Shown here piece by piece: positions 17,769 through 27,245 of a stretch of 64,000 nucleotides of DNA (position 1 is the first letter of the stretch; every line of letters starts with the position of its first letter). The position numbers and the translations under genes are program-made. The notes beneath the pieces were generated by a model. That model made no database searches, was not told the origin of the DNA, and saw only the letters and a program-made list of their open reading frames with translations. The stretch lies in assembly GCA_964458705.1 (NCBI GenBank), contig CAYWKD010000008.1:1-64000 (forward strand), read 5' to 3'. Origin of the DNA: JAAUTG01 sp964458705 (GTDB lineage Bacteria > Bacteroidota > Bacteroidia > Chitinophagales > Saprospiraceae).

Positions 17769-20700
17769 ATGAAAAATTATCTAATCATTTGGGTAATAGC
17801 CTTAGGTGCACTACTTAGCGCTTGTACTCAAAAGCAAGACCTAAAAGTGTTAGTCTTTTCAAAAACAGAAGGATTTAGACACGCTTCGATAGAAGATGGG
17901 AAGATAGCTCTGTTGGCGATGGCCAAGGAAAAGGGCTTTACTATTGATACAACAGAAGATGCCAGTGTTTTCCAGCAGAAAAAACTTCAAAATTACAATG
18001 TTGTCGTTTTTCTCAGTACCACAGGAAATATCCTAAATGAATCACAACAACTTGAATTTCAAAGATTTATACAAGCAGGTGGTGGATATGTTGGTATTCA
18101 TGCCGCTGCGGATACTGAGTATGAGTGGCCATGGTATGGCAAGCTAGTTGGGGGCTATTTCAATGGTCATCCAAACAATCCAAATGTGCGAGAGGCAGAT
18201 ATTCAGCGCATTGACAAGGAACACATTTCTACTAGCCATTTGCCAGACAAATGGCATAGAAATGATGAGTGGTATAATTATAAAAATTTGAATCCCAATA
18301 TGACTGTTTTGCTCAATTTGGATGAAAGCACTTATCAAGGTGGAACTAACGGCGAGAGCCATCCGATTGCTTGGTATCATGAATTTGATGGAGGTCGTGC
18401 TTGGTACACTGGTGGTGGACACACATCCGAGTCCTTCGATGAGCCTGAGTTCTTAACCCATATCTGGGGGGGGATTCAATATGCTGCTGGTGATGGTAAA
18501 GTGAATTATGACTTACCTAACGTTGCGCCAGAAGAAAATCGCTTTGTGAAGCACACACTGGATGATTTTTTAGCAGAGCCAATGGAGTTAGAACTATTGC
18601 CAGATGGAAAGATTCTTTTTGTTGAAAGACGAGGTAGTATTAAAGTATATGACCCTAAAGTGGATAGCACGACGACTATCCAAGAAATGAATGTATTTAG
18701 TCAATTTGAAGACGGATTACTTGGATTAGCACTAGATCCAAAATTTGAAGAAAATAATTGGGTCTATCTTTTTTATTCGCATCCTGAAAAAGTGCAACAA
18801 AATATTTCTCGCTTCACACTTGGCAGCGATTATATGTCCATTGACTTAGCATCTGAGAAAGTGCTACTAGAAGTGCCAACACAGCGAGAAACCTGCTGTC
18901 ACTCGGCAGGATCTATGGAGTTCGGTCCGAATGGTAATTTATTTATTTCGTTAGGTGACGACACCAATCCATTTCAGTCGGATGGCTATTCTCCTAGTGA
19001 TGAGCGAGCAGGTAGAAAATCTTTTGATGCACGTAGGACTTCTGCCAATACAATGGATTTGAGAGGTAAAATTCTTCGTATTCATCCTGAACCAGACGGC
19101 ACTTATAGCATTCCAGAAGGAAATTTGTTTTCAGATAGTAAAGAAGGTCGCCCAGAAATTTATGTGATGGGCTGTCGCAATCCATTCCGTATTGCCATAG
19201 ATCAGCGAACAGGATTTCTATATTGGGGAGATGTAGGGCCAGATGCACAAGAAGATAGCACAGGCTTAGGACCGAAGGGACACGATGAGGTAAATCAAGC
19301 TAGAGCGGCTGGTTTTTTTGGTTGGCCACTTTTTGTAGGTAACAACAAGGCTTACCACAAGCGAAGTTTTGCTAAACAAGTGGCTTATGAAGCCTTCGAT
19401 CCTGCTCAGCCAGTAAACGAATCGCCCAATAACACTGGCGCAAAGGTTCTGCCTGCTGCACAACCTGCTTTTATATGGTATCCTTATGGTAAATCAGAAG
19501 AATTTCCATTGTTGGGTACAGGTGGTAGAAATGCAATGGCAGGCCCTGTTTTCTATGCAGATGATTATGAAGATAATCCTGGACGTTTCCCCGTGTATTA
19601 TGACGAAAAACTTATCACTTACGATTGGATAAGAGGCTTCTTGATGGCGGTAACCATGAACGAAGCAGGTGATTTTATGAGTATGGAACGCATCATGCCA
19701 AGTCATAAATTCAGTAATCCTACGGATATTGTCATGAGTCCTAAAGGGGATATTTACATGTTGGAATACGGAACAGTTTGGTTTAGCCGAAATCCTGATG
19801 CTCGCTTGGTACATATTGAGTACATTTCTGGTAATAGAAAGCCTGTTGCCGACTTTGAGGCAGATAAGAAAGTCGGAGCAGCTCCACTGACAGTAGCGTT
19901 TAATTCAGCGAAATCAGTAGATTTTGATAATGAAGCATTGCAGTACGAGTGGTACTTTGAGGGATTCGATAAAGTGCAATCCTCAGAGGCTAATCCTTCT
20001 CATACCTTTACAGAAGCGGGAACGTATAGTGTACATCTAATTGTAAAAGACCAGTCTGGAGCAAGTTCTGAAAAAGCTATGAAAATTTTGGTAGGTAATG
20101 AGAAGCCACAACTCGCTTGGAACGTCAAAGGAAACACATCTTTCTTTTTTGGTGATATGCCAATGGAATACAATGTTGAAGTCTCTGATAAAGAAGATGG
20201 TAAATTAGGCGAAGGTATTGATCCGAAAAAAGTAGCTATTACAATAGATTACTTGGAAGAAGGCTACGATGCTAACATGGCAGCACTAGGACATCAGGAA
20301 GCTACTCTAGCTGTTCTTGCAGAATCCTTAATGGAATCGTCTGATTGTTATACCTGCCATCAAGTGAATAAAGCATCTATCGGACCGACTTATGTGGATG
20401 TTGCTAATAAGTATAAGGATGATAATAAGGCGGTGCAATATTTAGGAAACAAAATCATCAATGGTGGCGGTGGTGTTTGGGGTGATCGTGCGATGGCTGC
20501 TCATCCAACGCTGACTGATCGTGAAGCAAGAACAATGGCGCGCTACATTCTTTCTTTAGCCAAGTCAGATGAAAATAGTTTACCAACTACTGGTGCAATG
20601 GCATTTGATTTACATAAGAAAGCCAGCAAGAAAGATGGAACTTATTTAGTTACGGCATCCTACACGGATAAAGGAGGAGAGAAAGTAGGCTCTTTAACGG

Positions 20701-21161
20701 CTCAAGAAATGCTAGTGCTAAGAAGCCCTGTGATTCAAGCGATTGACTTCAGCAGTATAGAAAAAGCAATGAAATTTACCGTAACACCCGAGCAGTCAAA
20801 GGGCTTAGTAAAGGAAGATACTGAACTAATCATAGGAACACCAGCGTCTCATGTTGTGTATAATAATATTGATTTGACGGGTATTAAGTCTATTCGGTTA
20901 AATACTATCTTCAATCCTGAATTTTTTAGTGGTGGTACAATAGAAATCAGGACAGACAGCACAGATGGCGATGTTATTGCTGAATATAAAGTTGGAACAG
21001 ATGCGCTCGGCTTTGTACCAATGGCTGCAAATCTTAAAGCAACGCAAGGCAAACATAATCTCTATGTTGTATTCAAAGCTAATGAAGGAGAAGAACCTCA
21101 GGCGATCATTGGGTTGTTAAGTTTAGAGTTTAGTCCGAATACAGTTCGCTTAGACAGTTAA
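17769..21161 (+). CDS. Multidomain lipoprotein: ThuA, sugar dehydrogenase, PKD, cytochrome c, CBM-like
   Basis: This 1130-residue protein is exported by a lipoprotein signal (GALLSAC). Domains in order: ThuA-like class I amidotransferase fold (about 25-245; GGGYVGIHAAADTEYEW), beta-propeller of the PQQ-dependent sugar dehydrogenase type (about 260-690; EDGLLGLALDP, RGKILRIHPEPDGTY, GCRNPFRIAID), PKD domain (about 695-775), class I cytochrome c with heme motif CYTCH (Cys860, Cys863, His864) and a likely Met ligand in DRAMAAHP, then a beta-sandwich like CBM6 (about 980-1125). The design suggests oxidation of a sugar in the periplasm or at the surface, with electrons passed to the attached heme. 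ThuA relatives act on 3-keto-sugars. Substrate and cofactor are not known. Confidence 0.9.
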   Translation: MKNYLIIWVIALGALLSACTQKQDLKVLVFSKTEGFRHASIEDGKIALLAMAKEKGFTIDTTEDASVFQQKKLQNYNVVVFLSTTGNILNESQQLEFQRFIQAGGGYVGIHAAADTEYEWPWYGKLVGGYFNGHPNNPNVREADIQRIDKEHISTSHLPDKWHRNDEWYNYKNLNPNMTVLLNLDESTYQGGTNGESHPIAWYHEFDGGRAWYTGGGHTSESFDEPEFLTHIWGGIQYAAGDGKVNYDLPNVAPEENRFVKHTLDDFLAEPMELELLPDGKILFVERRGSIKVYDPKVDSTTTIQEMNVFSQFEDGLLGLALDPKFEENNWVYLFYSHPEKVQQNISRFTLGSDYMSIDLASEKVLLEVPTQRETCCHSAGSMEFGPNGNLFISLGDDTNPFQSDGYSPSDERAGRKSFDARRTSANTMDLRGKILRIHPEPDGTYSIPEGNLFSDSKEGRPEIYVMGCRNPFRIAIDQRTGFLYWGDVGPDAQEDSTGLGPKGHDEVNQARAAGFFGWPLFVGNNKAYHKRSFAKQVAYEAFDPAQPVNESPNNTGAKVLPAAQPAFIWYPYGKSEEFPLLGTGGRNAMAGPVFYADDYEDNPGRFPVYYDEKLITYDWIRGFLMAVTMNEAGDFMSMERIMPSHKFSNPTDIVMSPKGDIYMLEYGTVWFSRNPDARLVHIEYISGNRKPVADFEADKKVGAAPLTVAFNSAKSVDFDNEALQYEWYFEGFDKVQSSEANPSHTFTEAGTYSVHLIVKDQSGASSEKAMKILVGNEKPQLAWNVKGNTSFFFGDMPMEYNVEVSDKEDGKLGEGIDPKKVAITIDYLEEGYDANMAALGHQEATLAVLAESLMESSDCYTCHQVNKASIGPTYVDVANKYKDDNKAVQYLGNKIINGGGGVWGDRAMAAHPTLTDREARTMARYILSLAKSDENSLPTTGAMAFDLHKKASKKDGTYLVTASYTDKGGEKVGSLTAQEMLVLRSPVIQAIDFSSIEKAMKFTVTPEQSKGLVKEDTELIIGTPASHVVYNNIDLTGIKSIRLNTIFNPEFFSGGTIEIRTDSTDGDVIAEYKVGTDALGFVPMAANLKATQGKHNLYVVFKANEGEEPQAIIGLLSLEFSPNTVRLDS

Positions 21162-21163
21162 AA

Positions 21164-21207
21164 AAATTAGCTAGCAGATAGTTTTTAAGCTGTCTGCTAG
21201 CTAATTT
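21164..21207. terminator. Bidirectional hairpin terminator
   Basis: An 18-bp stem (21164-21181 with 21190-21207, one G-T pair) with an 8-base loop starts two bases after the stop at 21161 and faces the convergent protease gene. The stem ends in AAATT/AATTT, giving T-rich ends on both strands. Confidence 0.75.
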
Positions 21208-21249
21208 CATATTGTTAAAATACTAGTTTTTTACCACTTACTTACTATT

Positions 21250-23694
21250 CTACTCTTTCATTCCTAGTATAATTCCTGTACGTTTCTTTAAATCTTCCAA
21301 GTGGTATTGAGTAGCAGTATCATCTTGCTTTTTTGCAGCTTTTTCTAATCGCTTGTGCAATGTCGTAAGTGTACCTCTCGCCATTGCTTTAATGTCCGAT
21401 TGATCGTATTTGCTATTTTTAAGTTCCATCAAGTCTTTCATCTCATCAATGTAGGCTCTTTGTAAGTTTCGGCGATATGGATCAATTTTACTTTTACTAT
21501 TTAACTCAGCAAAAATACCTTTGCTTGTATCGTTGAATAAACTCAACATCTTATAGGCATCATTGCCATTGAGTGCTTCATTTTCCATCATACGATGCAA
21601 GCGGTCTGACTGGAATAAGCGATTCAGCGTGCTGACTTGTAATGTTCTAATGCGATCCACTACACCATCCGATTGAATCCTAGCAAGGATTTCTTTATCC
21701 AATAGCCAATCAGGCGTTTGAAAAATGTGCTTGTTGAGAAAGCGAATGGCTTCCGCTTGCCTTGCCTTTTCCACATGCGTATAAACCACACCTGCTTGAT
21801 CGGCTGTTTTTTGATAATTATAAACGCCTCCCACAATCGTTCCGACATGACGCAAATACTTGTTAAATTGACCTATTGCTTGCCCGTACAACTCTTCTAA
21901 ATCATCATAATTTTTGCCATCCTCTGCTGACCATTCAATCAAATTAGGTACGATGCGTTTTAAATTTTCAATGCCATATTCGCTTGCTTTCACCTGATCG
22001 TCCCCTAAATCTTCTGTTTGAGCAGTTGGGTCAGTGGGATTATAAGTTTGTGCACCATATCGATACATTGGATCATCAGCACGCTCTTTTACCCATTCGT
22101 TCAGATACTTTTTATGTTCTTCTTCTGGTGAAGTAGCATCAGTGGGCTGATAGCCATAAATAATAGACCAAATATCATAAGGTCCGACATCCGGAATTAG
22201 TTTCACTTCACCGTCTTCAGGCTGTGCTACGTGATTGAAGCGAGCGTAGTCCATGATAGAAGGAGCCGTATTATACTTTTGCGTAAATGTTGGTGAGCGC
22301 AGTGAATCTACAGGATAAGCTGTACTTGAACCCATGTTGTGAGGTAAGCCTAAAGTATGTCCAACCTCATGCGCTGCCACAAAACGGAGTAACGGCCCCA
22401 TGACCTCATCTTTAAATTTAGTGCTACGAGCTTCTGGATTGACAGCAGCTGTCTGCATCATGTACCAGTTGCGTTGCAAATTCATGATATTGTGGTACCA
22501 AAGAATATCTGACTCCAAAATTTCACCTGTACGAGGATCGTGAACGTGCGGACCTTGTGCATTTTGAATATCGGTTGAAATATAGCGAATTACCGAATAA
22601 CGCACATCTTCTGGACTCCAATCGGGGTCTTCCTCCTTTGATGGTGGGTCTTTAGCGATGATGGCATTTTTGAAGCCTGCTGCTTCAAAAGCGACCTGCC
22701 AGTCCTCTACGCCTTGCTTCAAATAAGAACGCCACTTTTCTGGTGTGGCAGGATCAATATAGTAAACGATTGGTTTGACGGGTTCTACTAGTTCGCCTCT
22801 ATCAAATGCAGCTTGATCTTTGGGTTCTAAACGCCAGCGCGTGATGTACCTGCGCTTTGCTGCCTTTTGTTCATCCAAGCTATAATTCGTTTGTTGTATA
22901 GAAAAATAACCTACTCTTGAGTCATACAATCTCGGTTGCATTGGACGATCTGGTAGCTCGATGAAAGATTGATTCATCTCAATGGAAAGTGTACCTGTCA
23001 ACTGGTTGTCTGGCAATTCTGTACCATTGTAAGTCAAAACATGGCGCACTTCCACATTTTTTGGAAAGACTTTGGTGTATAAAATTAAACTTCTAGACTT
23101 ATCCAAACTTTTAATGCCGAAACGCTTCCGACTTGAATCGTACAATGCCCCAATCATTGGTATATCTGTTGTGAAAAGTTTACTCACTTCAATCACGTAG
23201 GCAGATGTATCTTGATTGGGAGCTTCAATGTTAAAGTTCATAATGATTGGCTCAAAGTTATTATTTTTGACAGACTCGTAGATAGGGTCTTCGGGATTAG
23301 CCACACTATTGTAGGAAACAGAGCGCAGTAATATATTGTCATCGTGTTTCTGCCAACGAATAACCTGCTGAGGTCGAGCTTTCATGCCCGCTCCTCCAAA
23401 GTTTAAGTTTTTGACATGACCCGAGATTCGACTGACTACCAGTATCTCTTTTTCTAGTATCTCTTTCGATAGCTCAAAGTAGTATTTATCTTTAACTTTG
23501 TGGACTATAAACAAGCCAGAATCCGTTTCAATGTTTTTCGCATCGAGGATTAATTTTTCGTAGGGATGCTTCTTCTGCTTAGTTGAATCAGATGATTCAT
23601 TTGTTGCTTTCTTGTCGCTCTCTTTAGTATTGTCTTGGGCGATTAATCCAACATAAGTAAATAAGCAAAGCATCAGTGGAAGTAATTTCTTCAT
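21250..23694 (-). CDS. Secreted zinc-dependent metalloprotease (DUF5117/DUF5118 type)
   Basis: This 814-residue exported protein has a signal peptide ending near GLIAQ, a short charged low-complexity stretch, then the DUF5118 and DUF5117 regions. A metzincin-type zinc site follows, HEVGHTLGLPHN (His442, Glu443, His446, His452), with the expected downstream SIMDYARFN Met-turn. The C-terminal third is helical. These proteins are common in Bacteroidota and are predicted extracellular or periplasmic peptidases. Substrates are not established. It converges with the ThuA gene and diverges from the GNAT gene (102 bases). No type IX sorting tail is visible at the C-terminus. Confidence 0.9.
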   Translation of the reverse strand: MKKLLPLMLCLFTYVGLIAQDNTKESDKKATNESSDSTKQKKHPYEKLILDAKNIETDSGLFIVHKVKDKYYFELSKEILEKEILVVSRISGHVKNLNFGGAGMKARPQQVIRWQKHDDNILLRSVSYNSVANPEDPIYESVKNNNFEPIIMNFNIEAPNQDTSAYVIEVSKLFTTDIPMIGALYDSSRKRFGIKSLDKSRSLILYTKVFPKNVEVRHVLTYNGTELPDNQLTGTLSIEMNQSFIELPDRPMQPRLYDSRVGYFSIQQTNYSLDEQKAAKRRYITRWRLEPKDQAAFDRGELVEPVKPIVYYIDPATPEKWRSYLKQGVEDWQVAFEAAGFKNAIIAKDPPSKEEDPDWSPEDVRYSVIRYISTDIQNAQGPHVHDPRTGEILESDILWYHNIMNLQRNWYMMQTAAVNPEARSTKFKDEVMGPLLRFVAAHEVGHTLGLPHNMGSSTAYPVDSLRSPTFTQKYNTAPSIMDYARFNHVAQPEDGEVKLIPDVGPYDIWSIIYGYQPTDATSPEEEHKKYLNEWVKERADDPMYRYGAQTYNPTDPTAQTEDLGDDQVKASEYGIENLKRIVPNLIEWSAEDGKNYDDLEELYGQAIGQFNKYLRHVGTIVGGVYNYQKTADQAGVVYTHVEKARQAEAIRFLNKHIFQTPDWLLDKEILARIQSDGVVDRIRTLQVSTLNRLFQSDRLHRMMENEALNGNDAYKMLSLFNDTSKGIFAELNSKSKIDPYRRNLQRAYIDEMKDLMELKNSKYDQSDIKAMARGTLTTLHKRLEKAAKKQDDTATQYHLEDLKKRTGIILGMKE

Positions 23695-23796
23695 TAGTGT
23701 TAGGTATTAATAGTAAAATTTTCTTTTCAGGTATAAATATTGCTAAAATATGCTAATTAACCAATAAAATTGTAATTCAATACAAAAAGCTGACTA

Positions 23797-24252
23797 ATGA
23801 ATTTTTTATGCAAGCCTTTTCAACAGCTCACACTTCAAGAACTATATAGTGCAATGATGCTGCGACAAGCCGTTTTTGTGGTAGAACAAGACTGCCCTTA
23901 TCTTGATGCAGATGGCAAAGATCAAGTTGGATGGCATTTGTTAGGATATGATGAAGGGCAGCTAGGTGCTTATGCTCGGCTATTGCCTGTAGGCGTTTCT
24001 TATGAAGCATATCCTTCCATTGGTCGTGTGGTTACAAGTGCCCAGTTTAGAAGAGGAGGCTTTGGTCTCTTATTAATGCAAGAAGCCGTTCAACAATCAG
24101 AACGTTTATTTGGAAAAACAGCCATTAAACTCTCTGCTCAGCAGTATCTCGTAAAGTTCTATCAGAGATTTGGCTTTGAGACTGTTGGAGCGGGTTACCT
24201 AGAAGATGGCATTCCACATATTGCGATGGTTCGGGAGCGCAGGCAGCGTTAA
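23797..24252 (+). CDS. GNAT family N-acetyltransferase (ElaA-like)
   Basis: This 151-residue protein matches the ElaA subgroup of acetyltransferases: LRQAVFVVEQDCPYLDADGKD near the N-terminus, IGRVVTSAQFRRGGFGLLLM as the acetyl-CoA loop (an RxxGxG/L variant), and FYQRFGFETVGAGYLEDGIPH near the C-terminus. It should transfer an acetyl group from acetyl-CoA to an unknown amine. The AIM24-like gene follows on the same strand after 93 bases. Confidence 0.9.
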   Translation: MNFLCKPFQQLTLQELYSAMMLRQAVFVVEQDCPYLDADGKDQVGWHLLGYDEGQLGAYARLLPVGVSYEAYPSIGRVVTSAQFRRGGFGLLLMQEAVQQSERLFGKTAIKLSAQQYLVKFYQRFGFETVGAGYLEDGIPHIAMVRERRQR

Positions 24253-24345
24253 TCTATCTACTGTTTGAGTTAGTAGATTATAATTGCAGCAATAATAATT
24301 CTTGTCTAAATTACAATATTTGAAAAAATTAAGACTTAATCATTT

Positions 24346-25143
24346 ATGAGTACACATGAAATTGACTATCAGATTGTTGGAGAAGAAATGCAATATGTCG
24401 AGATAGAGCTAGATCCTTTAGAAACAGTTATCGCAGAGGCAGGCGCATTTATGATGATGGAGCAGGGCATTGAAATGGCGACTATCTTTGGCGATGGCAG
24501 CAATAGCAACGGTGGAGGTTTGTGGGGAAAGGTAATGTCTGCTGGCAAGCGCTTAATAACGGGTGAAAGCCTGTTTATGACTGCTTATACACATCAAGGA
24601 AATGGGAAGAAAAAAGTCTCTTTTGCATCACCTTATCCAGGTAAGATTATTCCATTAGATTTATTTCAGCAGGAGGGCAAGATCATTTGCCAGAAAGATG
24701 CTTTCTTGTGCGCCGCTAAAGGCGTTTCCGTGGGCATTGAATTTTCACGGAAATTGGGCAGAGGTCTATTTGGTGGTGAGGGCTTCATTATGCAAAAAGT
24801 GGAAGGGGATGGTTTGGCTTTTCTTCATGCTGGCGGGACAGTCGTCAAAAAAGAACTCGCCATCGGAGAAGTCTTGAAAGTAGATACGGGTTGTTTGGTA
24901 GCATTCACGCGCCATGTTAACTACGATATTGAGTTAGTAAAAGGCATAAAAAACATGTTCTTTGGTGGGGAAGGCTTCTTTTTTGCTCGCTTGGAAGGAC
25001 CAGGTAGTGTTTGGATTCAATCATTACCCTTTGCAAGATTAGCAGGCAAAGTGCTCGCCAACGCAAATTTTGGAGGTGGCAAGGGCGAAGGTGGTGGATT
25101 ATTAGGTGGTTTGGGTAATTTAATTGACGGTGATGGAATCTAA
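24346..25143 (+). CDS. TIGR00266/AIM24 family protein
   Basis: This 265-residue protein belongs to the family named after yeast mitochondrial AIM24, made of repeated beta strands forming a trimeric double-psi-like barrel. Signs are the ETVIAEAGAFMMMEQGIEM start, paired glycine-rich FGGEGFIMQKVEG and FGGEGFFFARLEGPGSVWIQ repeats, and a glycine-rich end. The molecular function in bacteria is unknown. A hairpin at 25180-25204 follows the stop, between it and the convergent peroxiredoxin gene. Confidence 0.92.
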   Translation: MSTHEIDYQIVGEEMQYVEIELDPLETVIAEAGAFMMMEQGIEMATIFGDGSNSNGGGLWGKVMSAGKRLITGESLFMTAYTHQGNGKKKVSFASPYPGKIIPLDLFQQEGKIICQKDAFLCAAKGVSVGIEFSRKLGRGLFGGEGFIMQKVEGDGLAFLHAGGTVVKKELAIGEVLKVDTGCLVAFTRHVNYDIELVKGIKNMFFGGEGFFFARLEGPGSVWIQSLPFARLAGKVLANANFGGGKGEGGGLLGGLGNLIDGDGI

Positions 25144-25179
25144 AACGAAATCACCCATCAATTTCATTTGAGCTACAAC

Positions 25180-25204
25180 TTCCGAAGTCTGAGTGACTTC
25201 GGAA
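25180..25204. terminator. Hairpin between convergent AIM24-like and peroxiredoxin genes
   Basis: TTCCGAAGTC and GACTTCGGAA form a perfect 10-bp stem around a 5-base loop, 36 bases after one stop and 28 after the other. There is no long T tract, so it may terminate weakly or protect 3-prime ends. Confidence 0.5.
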
Positions 25205-25232
25205 ATCTAGCTCTAAGTGTTTATCAAAACTC

Positions 25233-25868
25233 CTACTTATTTGGCTGTGGTGTCATTCTTAAATAAGGCTTCACTACTGTATGACCTTTAGGGAATTTGC
25301 TCGGTATTTCTTCATCTGGAATAGACGGAGAGATAACAACATCTTGTCCATCTTCCCAATCTGCTGGCGTTGCTACGCTGTACTCATCCGTCAACTGTAA
25401 AGAATCCACTACTCGAAGAATCTCGAGGAAATTTCTACCCGTAGAAGGTGGATAAGTCAAGGTTAATTTCACCTTCTTGTCAGGGCCAATAATAAATACA
25501 GAACGCACTGTTACTTTGGTCGTTACGTTTGGATGAATCATATCATACAACTCAGATACTTTACGATCTTCGTCTGCGATGATTGGAAAATTCATTTCCA
25601 CATTCTGCGTTTCTTCAATATCTTTTAGCCATTCCATGTGGCTATCTAGTGGATCAATGCTCAGGGCAATTGCTTTCACATTGCGCTTGTCAAATTCTGC
25701 TTTTAGAGAAGCTGTTTTTCCTAACTCTGTTGTACAAACAGGCGTGAAGTCAGCAGGATGAGAGAAAAGCATCCCCCAGCCATCGCCAAGCCATTCGTGA
25801 AAAGAAATTTCTCCCATAGTGGTTTGTGCTGTGAAGTCTGGTGCAATATCTCCTAATTTAACGGTCAT
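25233..25868 (-). CDS. 1-Cys peroxiredoxin (Prx6 type)
   Basis: This 211-residue cytoplasmic enzyme reduces peroxides. The peroxidatic cysteine is Cys45 in HPADFTPVCTTELG. It appears to be the only cysteine, which matches the 1-Cys Prx6 class, as do the length and the long C-terminal arm (GHTVVKPYLRMTPQP). The conserved Arg occurs in KVTVRSVFIIGPDKKV. The reductant is unknown. A TATTTTTG element lies upstream (25917-25924, minus strand). Confidence 0.95.
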   Translation of the reverse strand: MTVKLGDIAPDFTAQTTMGEISFHEWLGDGWGMLFSHPADFTPVCTTELGKTASLKAEFDKRNVKAIALSIDPLDSHMEWLKDIEETQNVEMNFPIIADEDRKVSELYDMIHPNVTTKVTVRSVFIIGPDKKVKLTLTYPPSTGRNFLEILRVVDSLQLTDEYSVATPADWEDGQDVVISPSIPDEEIPSKFPKGHTVVKPYLRMTPQPNK

Positions 25869-25916
25869 GTTATTATAAATTTTAAGTTTGAATTAATAGT
25901 TATATCCTGTTAACCA

Positions 25917-25924
25917 CAAAAATA
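25917..25924 (-). promoter_or_regulatory. Possible -7 box of the peroxiredoxin gene
   Basis: TATTTTTG on the minus strand matches TAnnTTTG 49 bases before the ATG at 25868. The nearest suitable TTG is 27 bases further up, slightly too far. Confidence 0.4.
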
Positions 25925-26004
25925 AGGGACAAGTTGTTGATCTATTGTAATCAATATCGCAAATGAAATATATCTTAACACACATTTGAAAAAAGCGACG
26001 TTCA

Positions 26005-27174
26005 ATGAAAAAGCTCTTTTATCTAATATGCTGCCTTAGTCTAGCGAATTGCTCAGAATCTACTACTATTGTAAATCAATTGGTTGATGAAATCCGAAGC
26101 GAGTATGTTCCAGACAAACGAATAGCCATCTTTGATGTAAAAGCAACTGCTCAGCAGGGCATTATTAAGCTAAAAGGCGAATCCAACTTGCCAGAAGCTA
26201 AAACGGACTTGCTTCAACAATTAAAAGATATAGGGATTGACTGCATAGATAGCATTCAACTATTACCTACTGAATCGCTAGAAGGAAAAATTTATGGTGT
26301 TGTGAATTTGTCCGTTTGCAATATTCGCTCGAATCCTAAACACTCCGCAGAACTTGCTACTCAGTCAACTCTAGGCACTCCCCTCCGAGTTTATAAAACA
26401 GAAAATGGATGGTATAGCGTACAAACACCCGATCAATACTTGGGATGGCTGGATGCTGGAGGATTTATATTGATGAACCAAGCTGAGTTTGATGCTTGGC
26501 AACAACTACCTAAAGTAGTTTATCTTAAAGATTTTGGCTTTTCTTATGCCACTCCCGACGAGCAAACGCAGCGTGTCTCCGACTTAGTTGCAGGCAATAT
26601 TCTGGCTTTAGATTCTACGGGGATTGATTTTTCTCGTGTGCGCTACCCCGATCAACGATTGGCATATATCAAAAACGAACACTTGATGAATTACACTGAT
26701 TGGTTATCAGTAGATTCTACTTCCACTGAGCGTATTTTGGCATCCGCTCAAAGCCTCATGGGGCGACCTTATCTTTGGGGTGGCACTTCTGGTAAAGGCA
26801 TGGACTGTAGTGGCTTCACTAAAACCGTTTATTATATGAATGGACTTTTACTGCCTAGAGATGCTTCGCAACAGGTGTATGTGGGAGAAGCAATTACTTT
26901 AGATACTACTTGGCAAACGCACAAAAAGGGCGATTTTTTCTTTTTTGGTAAAAGAGCAACAGAAGTTCAAAAAGAACGAATCACGCACGTTGCTATTCAT
27001 TTGGGAGATGGAAAAATCATTCATTCATCAGGGACAATTAGAATTGAAAGTCTGAATCGAGATCATTCCGATTTCAACGAAGATCGTTTTAATACACTTG
27101 TTCGGGCTAAACGAATGACAGAAAACATTGGTGAAAATGGCGTACAATGGTTAAGAGATGTGAAAGGTTATTAA
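26005..27174 (+). CDS. SH3 and NlpC/P60 domain lipoprotein, probable cell-wall endopeptidase
   Basis: This 389-residue protein has a lipoprotein signal (CLSLANC). It carries a divergent N-terminal region, one or two SH3-like domains (GVVNLSVCNIRSNPKHSAEL; LGTPLRVYKTENGWYSVQ) and a C-terminal NlpC/P60 cysteine peptidase domain. The catalytic Cys268 is in MDCSGFTK and the catalytic His328 is in ITHVAIHLGDG, with a polar third residue after IIHSSGT. It should cut peptide bonds in peptidoglycan stems, typically gamma-D-Glu-diaminopimelate, at the periplasmic face. It converges with the K+ channel gene. Confidence 0.92.
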   Translation: MKKLFYLICCLSLANCSESTTIVNQLVDEIRSEYVPDKRIAIFDVKATAQQGIIKLKGESNLPEAKTDLLQQLKDIGIDCIDSIQLLPTESLEGKIYGVVNLSVCNIRSNPKHSAELATQSTLGTPLRVYKTENGWYSVQTPDQYLGWLDAGGFILMNQAEFDAWQQLPKVVYLKDFGFSYATPDEQTQRVSDLVAGNILALDSTGIDFSRVRYPDQRLAYIKNEHLMNYTDWLSVDSTSTERILASAQSLMGRPYLWGGTSGKGMDCSGFTKTVYYMNGLLLPRDASQQVYVGEAITLDTTWQTHKKGDFFFFGKRATEVQKERITHVAIHLGDGKIIHSSGTIRIESLNRDHSDFNEDRFNTLVRAKRMTENIGENGVQWLRDVKGY

Positions 27175-27245
27175 AGCACTAAGTTTTATCTAACAACAGA
27201 ACCTTGTCCATCTCTCAGAAAAAAATAATTCTGGAAGGCTTCTTT